A stretch of 64,000 nucleotides of DNA from Eumeta japonica. Its lineage: Eukaryota > Arthropoda > Insecta > Lepidoptera > Psychidae. The first letter of the stretch is position 1. Each line of letters starts with the position of its first letter. The notes under the pieces were generated by a model, which saw only the letters and a list, made by a program, of their open reading frames with translations, was not told the origin of the DNA and searched no databases. A program made the translations under genes and the position numbers. The stretch is taken from positions 1 to 64,000 of the forward strand of contig BGZK01001619.1 of the NCBI GenBank assembly GCA_005406025.1, written 5' to 3'. This document shows positions 1-12,400 of the stretch, in pieces.

Positions 1-421
1 AGAATGTAGCACACCCAGTGCAATGCCTAGAAGTAGCTAAAAAAATAGTTTTCATTCAGAAAGTGCTAAAGACGAACCTTGTCGTTTACAGCTCATAAAG
101 ATATGAACGAAAATATGGATAGATTTCTTTAAGTTATTGAAGTGTACCTTAAAACTGAAGTAACTATATTTACGAACAAGCTGCTGATTTACTTAAAACG
201 CATTGTTATTATGTCAACAGCCATTAATAAACTGTCATAAAATATAGTGGACCTATTACTGAGTTACGAGCTTAATTTTTATAATTATAAGCGTTTTTTT
301 ATAGGGTTGCTTAACAAACACCAAGTATTTTTGTCAAACAATTTTGTAATAAAGTATTAAACAATAAAAATTTCTATATTCTATTGAGTTAATTAAAGAA
401 GTGTCAAAACACAGTACTCAC
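1..421. other. FAR intron sequence at window edge
   Basis: AT-rich sequence downstream of exon 7. I looked for the next FAR exon on the minus strand and see none, so it should lie outside the window. Confidence 0.6.
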
Positions 422-489
422 TCCGCTCGGACCGTATACATTGCTGACGTCGATCCAGCTAGCTACTGGCTCGCGGTATGAAGCAATCA
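422..489 (-). CDS. FAR exon 7
   Basis: Acceptor TTTATTTCAG and donor GTGAGT bound 68 nt: two bases completing the codon from exon 6, then 22 codons including REPVASWIDVSNVYGPSG. Insect FARs have REPxxGWxDNxxGPxG here, directly after the RPA segment of exon 6. The exon is clean. The next exon is expected to the left of position 1. Confidence 0.88.
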
Positions 490-3400
490 CTGAAATAAAT
501 ATAAACAATACATTGAACTCATGTGTTACGACATAATAGCTGTCCTGGGTAACTTACTCTCCAAATATTTCTAAATATTTCTTTGATTAATTCTTGTTTA
601 ATTGGAACAAGTGATATCTAACGGTCTTTATAGTCCAAATTAATATCGCCGCTGAGCATATATTTTTTCGTGTGGATATGCGTATGTAATAGCTCCCACG
701 CACTGAATCCTCATTGTACACAATTACTCAAATCTTTAAGAACATCATTAAAGTCTGTCACCAAGTGAGTGAGGTCAGTCAGTTTCTCCCGTAATATGTG
801 CTTTCTTCTTTTCTATTTTATTTCATTTGAGCGTTTTGCTACCGCTTTAGAATAGATAAAGATAAACCAGCCCATCGCTTGCCAAGCAACTAAATAATTA
901 TCGAACATCGACGACGACGTGACTGTAAGAAGGCTACACCTGATGCTACGTCTTGGCACTTTACGAAGCACATTAATTCTCCGTCATCAGTTCACTGTAA
1001 TTTTCATCAGCAGTATGGGCACCCGAAGACGCATTGTAGGTCTAGCGGGACAGTATGCAGCAAGTGCGGTGTTGCGGGTCTTAGAACCGATGACTGAAAA
1101 ACTAAAGCTTCAAGATGCGCTACGTGTTACCGCTTCAGGAGGCGCGAGGCCGAGACGCTCCTGATGGCTGCAGGGGACTGCCCTGCCCGTAGATTCGCCG
1201 AGTAGCAGGTGATAACCATTACCCACTATGGATCCCGTTCCACATTACCCGCGAGCCTTCGGATCGAGCAGGTGAATCTGGGTGGCTCAAAAGTGGCGAC
1301 TCGTGAGCTGCCGGATGTTGCACGAGGTTTGGGGCTGAGCATTGTGCTAGTGCCTCACTGTGGTGAATCGAACGTCCTGCAGGTGGACCAGGAAGCCAAA
1401 GCTGGTATCCTGTTGTGTATGAGCGACATGGCTGTGAGCTTGCTGGCACATTTGTTCAGGGCTCCCACACCTGTGGGTCACATTGAGCCTATGGAGCATA
1501 TATGTCCTTCAAAAGCAATTTTCAATATAGTGATTCCATTGATAAGCACCTGGACCACCTCGAGAGGATCCTGTACATCCTTTGAGGGAGAACGATCAAG
1601 ATGAACTGCAACGTGCATTCCACACTTTGGTCCTGCAACTGTCGCCAGTACACGGGACGAGGTCCTGAGACAGATTACAGAACACAAGGAATAGAGGCCT
1701 TCATCTTGGGACGAGGCCTCCACATCCACAACCTTGATGATCAACAATGTATGTTTGCGGGACCGAGCGGGAATCCAATATAGACCTAACGCTCTCAACA
1801 AAGAGTTTGGAAGAAACCGAATGGACGGTATACGAAGAGGCAAGTAACAATGATCACCGATTGATCACCTGCCGGGTTAACGGCGCGAAGCGGTTCGCCG
1901 CGTCCGCACAATCTACGGACGAACCCGTGAGCTTTCGGGACCGTTTAGTAAATTGAGACAAATTTAATCGTACAATTCAAATAAAGATTGGACGCATTCC
2001 GTGGGGACTAGATTTGGTGACTGTATTTGATAGAGAGTGCTTGGGTGAGCAAATGCCGAAAGTATATGGAGGGTATGAATAGTGGAATAGTAAGTTAGAC
2101 CAACTGAAAAGAACAGCAGCAAGAAAGAGAAAGGCGTGGCATGGGTCGCGACGGCGTTTGGAATTTAGAAAGAACGGGCCAGGGTCTATTTTCACCGGGT
2201 GCGGCGGGAATATCGTATAGTAATGAGGGAAACACAGGATGATTACCACCATATTATAACCCTGACTTAACACCCTCACATTTTCACCTGTTTCGGTCTC
2301 TTCAGAATTCTTTGCGTAGTGTTAGATTAACACGAAGGCAGTCTTTGATGATATTAAAATTTTTTATGAGCCAATCTCGATCGTCTTAAACAGAATAAGC
2401 TGCAAGATTTCTCTCCGTTTGGAAGGTTCTATGAATATAGATTTGATCGCTTGTTATCATGTTTAAATTGAGGACGTTTGTTGATCTATATTGAAGTGAA
2501 AGAGTACAAGCTCTCAGAATGTTTTCCAATACCATCGCACAGCATTGTTCACCAGTAAACCGTAATGTTAAAATATCCCAATTACATTGATACCATGTAG
2601 CACTTACAATTCTTGTGAAATTGTTGATTCTCATTCAGCATTAGCATTCTCAGTAGATTCGTCATTGATCCCTATAGCAATTTCTACCGGTGCTTCTTTT
2701 ACTATTATTATATTCCCTTCATTGATTATTACGTTTGTGTCGACCGTAACATCTTTGTAGAGAGTATTGTTTGCTACCAACCAATACAGTGCATCATAGA
2801 CCTTTTTCTCTATTGAAAAGCCTCTTGAACGAACAGTACTGCCTGACATTGGAAACAATATTGCCCAAATACGCTACTTAACTTGATAATTTTAACAAAT
2901 GGAATAATGCATGACATCAGCCTTTGTTCTGCATTTGACGATGCTGCCGCATCAGCTGTAATCGAGCTGCTTCTATTTTCTTCTGATTATGAGTCTCAAC
3001 ACTGGGCATTATGTTTACTCTTGTAAGGACTGGCTCCTGGTCTCTTTTCTTTATTGTTGTTGCTGGGACATGTGGTCATATACTCCCGCGTTTTCTGTAA
3101 GCAATCTGATCTGCTTTCTTCGGATTGTGAGGCTTGATACTCGGCCATATTCTGCCGCAATTGCTGTAAGTGAGCTTCTCTATATTCTGCTGATTTGGAG
3201 GCCCAATAATTGTTTATATAGCTTCGCCTTTTTTTCTTTTCCTTTCTTAATTCTTCACTTGAGTGTTTTGATGTTTTATCTCTTAACTTTCATCTTCTTT
3301 TCTCCAAACTCCTTTTTTCCTGTTGGAGTTTCATTCCCATTGTTTTTTCCAAGAGTATTGAACAATTAAGCGGTCAACATTCAGGTGGTATCCGATATAA

Positions 3401-6400
3401 GATCTTATTCTAACATTTGTATCTGACTCTTATCTTACACTTGTATCTCTACAGCAGGGTGAGCCTGTAGTTTGAGGTTGACGCTAGCGACATGACATTT
3501 TAATCATTTTCTTTCCATTCATCTTTCAGCACGTTTCTTTACTATATATTGGATTTGGTGAATGTTCCGTTTTTCGAAGTGAAACTTGAGTGTTCTACAA
3601 GGAATAAAGTTCCACCGTTCGGCGTACATAACTGCTACATCCCGTTGAATAATTAGTTATTAGTATCAGCACTAATATCAGCGCGTTTGCATGCTCTCAA
3701 GTTAGTTTATATGACAATGGCAATACTCCACTATACAGTGCTATCAGTGGTAGTATGTTAGAACTACACAGATTGTTTTCATGTAATCGGCGGGATGAAA
3801 CAGTTATAGATGCTGAATAGTCCAAGTTTTACTCTTGCCGATTGCTGAGCCTTAAAGATTCACTCACCTATATAAATATCAACAACTCATGAATCCAGGT
3901 GGTACGAAATGAATAAATACATTCGCCTATATGGGGGTTTTATCGCTGCTGTCAAAACCTAAGTTGCATTCATAGACAACCGTAAATTCTACTGCGCACA
4001 CTTGTACGCAGACCGTTGCGTAAGTATGTAATTATTTAACTAACAACGATTAACTCAAGAGTCATGCGCGCATGAGTCTTAAGTTAACCGCTGACACCAT
4101 AGGTGCTGTCACTTACATATGATAAGTCATAGATGCTGGAACGAATAAGAAAAGTAATTAATAATCATCTTATCGTTAAAATTTCATTTTCTAAAATATG
4201 CAGGTTAAGTTTTTTTGACACATAATTGAGATTCTGTTACTGGTCATAAAATACAAAACTTTTAAATTCGAAATTTTTGACAAATGGAATTTTAAATTTT
4301 TACAAAATTACAGAGTTTAAAGTTATGTCATTCGAATTTTCTTTAAAATGTCCTAATTTAGGAATTTCCATCAAAGTTTTTCGAAATTATTGATGTTAAA
4401 CTTCATTATTTTATTCCAATTGACTTGAACATTATTCAAATCAATTTTTTATGGCTAATATTAATTTTGATCTCTAATAAAGTGTTTATTAGCATTTTTC
4501 TTGGATTATTTATTTAATTGCTAAACTTTCAAAACTCTCACCACCTCCTCCGTATAGCTGCGTCCTTGTCTCAATGATCAAATCATGCATGTCCGATGAT
4601 AAGGGCTACTGTGCAGAAGTTAAGTAAATGACGTACTAAACTCCTGATTTACCAAATCATGCATGACTTGATATAATATGCTGGAGAACAGAAGTAACAT
4701 GAGCTACAAAACTGCCTGATTACTCTTATGAGTAGTCGTATGCTTGTCTCAATGATCAAATCATGCATATCTTCATACCCAGTTAAGATCAGAAGTTACA
4801 TGAGCTACAAAACTGCCTGATTACTCTTACGAGTGAGCATGCTTGTCTCAATGATCAAATCATGCATATCTCATACCCAGTTAAGATTGTAGTTACATGA
4901 GCTACAAATCTGCCTAATTACTCTTACGAGTAGTCGTACGCTTGTCTCAAAAATCGAACCATGCATGTCTCTAAACGTGACTCAGTCTCTTTATTTTATT
5001 TTATTACAATCAATCCTCCGTTAGTAAGTTTTGTAAAGTTTAGCTACTGCAATATATTCAATATAACTTGCTAAAAACTACTGTACGCAATATTTTATTC
5101 AAAGCCCGTAACTTGTGGGAAAGGGTTATTTGAGCCTGCTGTCTCCCCTTGGATGTGATAGCCGTTTCTCAGGCTCCCCTTCGAAAAATTATTTTATACC
5201 TATACTTGGCGTAATACACTATCATCGTGTCTCGAATATAAATGAAAATAAGGCATGCGCATGTTTAGCACGCGTTGTTCTTCGTCACAAAGACACTACC
5301 GGGTATCAGATATAAAAAAATCGCTTACCGTAAATCCTGGTAAGAATAAAGGGGCAAACTATTTAAAGGATAGCGTTGTCAGCGGTCCTTGATAAGTGCA
5401 AATTTCAAATTGATCCGATATTTAAAAGGGAGGAAAATCACATCAAAGATTTCGTTATATACAAACATACATACAAAAAAAACTTACTTTCCATGACCAT
5501 ACTTAACAATATGTAGTAAATCATTTTTACTTGAAATTGAAATTTTGTCCAATGACTTGGATATTTGTATAACGTTTTGATTTGTTAATGGGTGACAGGG
5601 ATTGGCAGTGCCTTCGAATTTTTATGAAATATGCGTGTCTGAGAATCATAGGATACAAAAAGATTGCAACATAAAACTAGGAACTCAAATCGATAAGAAA
5701 TTACTGTATTACCGACCTTCTCAGCAACTCACACTGCATTTGTTTACGCCGTTTTCCCCCCTTTTATATTATAATTTGTTTCTCATCAACAAAAGATAGA
5801 CAAAAAACTGACAGACGAGGGATGGGGGAATATTCGGGAGACGTCGATGACAGCCAGTCCGTGTGTGAAATTTATGTACTTTTCATACAAAAATACCATA
5901 TTTGCGGGAATAAAACAAACACAACAGTGCCACTAAACGATCGCGACTCAAGCGGCCTGGACACTTGGAACGAGACGTAGGAAGGGTGAGTTCCCGCGCA
6001 AACTGACTATTCCTCAGAGTTGCCCCGGTGCGTAAAGTATACACTTAAGTGTAACGAGTTGATATTGAAGCTTTGAATACAAAGATAATAAATCATTTGT
6101 TATTATTAGCTACTATAAATAAGTTCAACGTAACAAAAGAAACTGACCATAACAGATTAATGTCCTTATCAACTATTTAAAGAATAGTACCCATATTATA
6201 TTTATATCTCCGACTCACCGACTGCCGGTCTTATTACACCGGCAGGAACCTTATGCTCCACAGCGAGTAGCTTGAGCTGGTCTTCTGCTAAAGCTTTACT
6301 GAATGTGTAAGTATTGGGCCAATCGCCTATCAAACTGCGGAGAAAAAATATTGTGAATTAAAGATTTTTCATTATAATAAATTGAAATATACTCATAAAA

Positions 6401-9400
6401 CGTAGCTAGACATAATACAGCTTTACAATGTTATCGATTGATTCTGTTATTCTTCCCGTTTATTTTACAAAACGTATACGAGAACTTATAAAATAATTAT
6501 CGATAACCCTTGACAGTATTAACCTTGGAATCGTGAGCTGCCTTGTCTCTAGTATTTATATCATGACAGTTACCTACTGTAGTGAAATCATTAATATTTT
6601 TACAAACTCACATTATATTTTGTAAATATATTAGTAATAGATAATAAAAATATTGTATTCTTTAAAAGACCTATCGATCTGTCCCTATAATTTAATTTAC
6701 TCGAATCGATCTGTTTGTAACACGAATAATATGGTTTCATTGTCAGCTACTTTCCCCCAAACCCGAATGCTGAATGGCATTGTGTCATGCAAGTAGCAAA
6801 AATGGACCTATTTATCTCTAGTCATATCTATAAATCTTCTAAAACCTGTTTTTTTTCATTTGAATAACTTGCCTAAATGCAAATCTGGAAACTCTACCAG
6901 CCACCCTCATACAATGTGCGCACCGTTGTAAAATTGTTATATAAGTTATCAAGGAAAAACACGGTTTTAAAAATAAGTTCTATTATATTGCATATAGCAA
7001 GTTCGATTTTGAAATTCCCATTAATTCATTAAACGTTGAATAAATGAAATTTAAAAAAAAATTACATATGTGCGTTTGGTAATTATTTACTCTCTAAAAC
7101 TGAATAAGTGGAAAACCACTAATTAATTAGTCAATAGCTACTATTTTAAGATGTCCAAAGTATACGACCAGCATAAGTGAAAGATCCACTCTTTTAATTA
7201 GAGAAATGATTACAAATTAAAATTGTAAATTTTCTATCAATTAAAAAAGTATAATTCTACTATTATAAAAAGGATTATTTTATCAATTGTCAAGCGACTA
7301 CTAATTCAGAACTACTAATTCAGTAGTAAGTTGGGCTTATATTACTTTTTCAATAGTGAAAATTACTAATTGAAAAGTAACGCCTACAAACTTAGTAAAT
7401 CTATAGTAGATTCAACTAAAAAATTACAAATTTTGATGTGTTTCTACTATTACTACTCAATTAGTAAAATTCTACTAATTCAGTTTTAGAGAGTAAAGAG
7501 CTACTTACCTCTGATAGCTGGAAGCTGTTTTCTCAAAAATCCCATTTAAAGTTATTTGTTGAACCAATTCAAGACTGGACAGCGTGATATATATTTTTGA
7601 TAACATTTCTTTATTTTTGTCTATCAAATGCCAAAGAAACGCCATCAGCCAAAAAGCCCATTTTTTTTTACTGAATACAGTACATATAAAATTGTATTCT
7701 GAAAACAATAAGAAAACTAAACGGTTGCTGTTGATATACCGGTAAATACGCAATATACAACCCATCAACACTGACCTTCGATTCTGTTCTCCATTACGAA
7801 TTCTCAAGCAGCGAATTAAATGATTCCGGTGTTAATTACTGTTTATAATGTTTAAAGTTCACTAGTTTGATCATTTGCCTGCCCGCATTCCAAGAGTCCT
7901 GGTTCGAATCGGTCCTGACCTAATCGTGTCAGATTATGTGATGCGATGTGTCGTTTGGGTGTCGTTATAAATTAAATGTTTTAATTATTTCGTAGGCGTG
8001 GCTATAGTTTAGTGACTTAACTGCTTTGATTCCGAGCTTTAGGCCTGCATGCTAGACCCAAACGGAGGACGGAGGAATGTATTTAGGGATATAGAGAGGT
8101 GCAGGCAACACCCTGTCGGTTGTCGATCAGGAGCACCGTCCAAGGCCAGTGGTACAGTTCCGGCCGGTTTGCTGTGAAAATTGCCAGCGCCCGGTTCGCT
8201 GCAAATCATCTTGTGGACACTGTTAGGTAGCCAGTGATTTGACCTGGAGGCAGAAAGTAATTCAAAACTGGTGTGCGAATTAAAATCTTAAAGCAGCTGG
8301 CAAATAATTAATTAATATGAAGCATTATACGACGCGCATCGAATCGAAATGGGCTGGAGGGCTGCAGGGCGCAACAGGAGGGCGACCTGCACAAATGCGA
8401 AATGCGTTAGCAACAGCAGAGCGCCGAGCGGCGAGTCCGTTCCTGGCAAGACAACTGAACTGGCTTCTTACAATGTGTCAAAATTGATAATATAGTCTGC
8501 CAGTGAATTTATTACTCACCCCATTTTATGTTGTTGTCTGTTTTAATAGCAGAGTAATTATTTTTTTATCATTTCTGAAATCTTATCCGATACCGTGTCA
8601 TATGTTACACTCGCTACCTAGTTTGATGTTCTTTGGTTGGATAAATACTATTTATAATACTTTCTTGTTTTTTATAATCAGTTCATTACCATATCTATTT
8701 GCTAATGCTGTGTTATATGCAGTGTTTAGTTCTAGAGAGTAATTTAGACTATGAAAAGGTATAGTAAATAACTGATGAATCATAGATTTGTTTGCTGCCA
8801 AAGTAACACCCCTTAGGTCTTCGATAACTGTCAGTCTTCCTGAATCAGTATTCAATGCACCGGATGATGATCCTTAATGAACAGATTCGAGGGTCAGCGG
8901 AGGGTTGCATGCTGCATGTTACTGCATGTCACAGGCAAGAATCTAACAATGAACTTTCGCGAAATAACACCATATACGATAGAATAAAGATGGAAACTAG
9001 TATAGATCCTCGAGGAACATCTACTTTCCAAAGAGTTTCTGGATTTAGTTCTAGTAATGACAACTTTCTGATTTGAGTTATACGTTTTCTATTGAAAACA
9101 CGTAAAAACCAAATATGCATTTTTCTCTCTTGTTATGTTATTTATGATCCATCCTGTAAATCTATAACAAAAATTAATATTTAACACTAAAAGAACATAA
9201 CATATTTTATTATTATTACTGCACCTTTATTATGTACGGAAAGTAAGTAAAAAATATATAAAAAATAAAATTACAAAGTTTTAGAATTTTTCCGTTTCTG
9301 ATATTTTTCGAAATTTAGCTTTTCTACTTCAAAGATGTTTAACACCTATGATGTTAATAATTAACTATTGAAAAAATTTCTAGTAAAATGGCAGTCCTGA

Positions 9401-12400
9401 CTGCAATACCACGATACGATTTAAACTATTATTGAGAAAAACATAATTTATAATTACACAGTCAGCAACGTAACGTTGGGATTGGTTTTCGAAACTATTT
9501 ATAATTAACACTTTTGTTTTATCGTCTTTAAAGTTGATAAAGAAAGTTAGTATAGAATTATAGTTAAAATCGGAACCCATTCTCTGGTTCATTACCCAGA
9601 GTGATCCTCCGAGGATGTCCTCGTCAACGGTCCCGCCATCTCGATCATTAAGTCCGACGCTATCGGACTAGGATAGAATTCTTTGCACCTCAGACCTCAA
9701 AGCGTTGGAGACGTGGAGACGTGCACGAAGGCGCTTAAATGCTTATTCGGCCGCGAGCAGCAACACCTGAAAAGAAGATGTAAACAACTATTGGTCGTGT
9801 TTCTATAATGTCGCTCAATGCTATTCAAATATCATAAATATTTTCAGGGATCACAAGGACATCCGTTCAGTATAGTAGACAATGTACGAATTTCGTGTAT
9901 ATTTACTTTTTTCTAATACACTAAACAGTATTAGAACAAAAAATTGTAAAAGTCATCTGTCAATTGTTATAATAAAATAATCATTTTCGTTTTATTTACT
10001 AATTAGGTTTCACTCAGGGCTTTACCTACGTGGATATAAAATATGTTAGGGAAAGTTATATTGATCCGAGGCGGGAACATAGACGAGATTACTGTAGATC
10101 TCTTTGATTCAAATTACTTATATTCATACCATAACGGTTCTTTTTTATTCATTACTTAATGATTTTAGAAATTTCACCATTTTTTGATATAAAATACTTA
10201 TTTTTTATTACATTAATATAACCTTCAAAATGTTGGAATATTATTCCTTAACCCTGAGCAGGTGTCGGTTTTTTGGAAAAAAGTTAAAGTATTCAAGCTA
10301 AATCTAAATAAAAATTAGAATCGGTTAGTATCACTATAATTAAACTAAAATATTGATGTTTAATTTCAAAGGATCATAAAATTTTGGAAAGATCACATTG
10401 AATTTAAAACCATTTAAAAACTTGCTCCATTCATGTACTTTTAAAATAATTGTAACAGTAAAAACATAATTACGTTGGTTGGTTAATTCAGCTTTTATAA
10501 AATGAATAATTACAATTAATTAATGCAAAGTGAAAAACATTTCATGTAAATAATAAGGAAGGTAGGACGAGATTATAGATTTCAATATGGTATGATCTTT
10601 TCATATCTCTCTTGCTTCACTGACATCCATCAATCTTTTCATGCAAGCTTGTCAATTTTGGATGCTTAAAATCAGACCCTTTTTTTAATATTCCACCAAT
10701 TCAATCAATATAGAATTTTATAGGGCAACTCTTGCCGACCTTTCCACCACACACATTCGCTCTTTAGATTTGATTTTTCAGTCTACTTTCTTCATCCTTT
10801 TCAAAGGACCAACATACATTTTTCAAGTCTAGTGTATTGTATGAAAATATTAATCATTATTGTGAAAAAAAATAATCATGCGTCATGTTCAAAATTAGAA
10901 CCGCTCTTACTAGTATATTTCCGAATACGTTTTCCGATTTTCTTTATTTTAGTTCTTAATCCTACTTCTGATCGAAAAATCTGAGCTGTTTATTCAATTT
11001 TTTTAACAAGTTGATCTTGGCTATGAATTCCCTCCTTATAAATTACATCTGTGATGCGACTACAGACAAAAATCCATTGGCGTTAAGTCTGGTAATTGAG
11101 CAGGCTATAAAATAGGCTCTCTGGGTCCTATCCAGCTGTTTGGGTTAGTTCCATCTTAATTCTGATGGACTATTGTTCTAAAATGGGCTGCGTCACCATC
11201 ATTTTGATAATTCTTATCTCTCGGAAGATTTAATAGTAAATTTTCCTTTGTAAGATGACGCTCTCTTTTAGTAAAGTAGAAGCAGTTGTCACTGTTGAGG
11301 GTATCCGACAAGAAATATGAACCGAGTACATGTTCATCCAAACACTCGCTATTTCAAAGACTGTTTGAAAGGATTGCTGTCTCCGCATATGGAGATTGGC
11401 TCTTTTATCTATCCAATAGTTGATGTTGTGTAAGTTAACAATACTTTTTCGTGAAAATTTATGTACATTATTCCACAGATTTTTTTTAAGAAACTTGAGT
11501 CTTGTAAGTCTGCATTAAAAGCACATCTTCAAATTGCGATTCTTCTAACATATCTCCACCTTTAAGACCTAGCACTCGTCTATAGTGGTATAGATGCTTC
11601 TTTTCAGTGTTCATAACACCGACTAAGTTTTTTTTGGTGGGATATTACAAGTTCTTTTATAACATTTTGCAAAATTTTATAACAATTGCAACTTCGAATT
11701 AGGGCCTGTTGAAGACTCGGAATAGTATAAATCACCTCTTTCACGAATGCAACAACAGTCTTAGATCCAGAATTCTTCTGCTCCGTCCCTCAAGTCCTTC
11801 TTGATATAGTCATTTAGCGAGATGAGCATTGCCGCCTACTTTTCCTAATAAAAATGATATCAGCGTTTTCTTGATTAGTATTTGCTGCCATTTAAATAAG
11901 CTTTAAAAATACTAAGCGAAAGAGTAAGCTTTTTAAATTTCTTTTATAAAACAATTAGCTAAAAGTTTGACTGACTTTTAGCTAATTGTTTTGCATGCTA
12001 TGAGATATGAAATGCAGCTAGAAAAACACGAGATTAACTGTGACTTGTCTAAGCATGTTATTTGTCGTAAGGGAGGGGCGATGGGAAATAGGAGCGAGCC
12101 AACGTCGCTTAGGCAAATAATTTATTAATTCCGAGTATTGAATTACTTATAGTCGTGAACATTAAAATACTCAAAGTCGTAGACATACATATTAAAAACC
12201 TTATTGGCATGGACTCTTCAAAAGTAAAATATACCATAAAACTTATTTTAGAATTTTATAAAGCAAGCAAATTTTTAAAACGGTTTTAATTCCAACAATT
12301 TTTTTCCTAATTGTACAAAACAATTATAAATTCAACGTGTACATTTTATAGTTTCATCATTATAAAGCTATCAGGCTTTTACATTATTTTTTGACTTAGG

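Noticed and set aside
4563..4975. Regularly spaced repeat that might be taken for a CRISPR array
   Set aside because: The whole 99-bp unit is repeated, with no unique spacers, and the context is an insect intron.
8652..9120. Several overlapping short open frames near FAR exon 5
   Set aside because: No family resemblance, no splice support, and they conflict on both strands.
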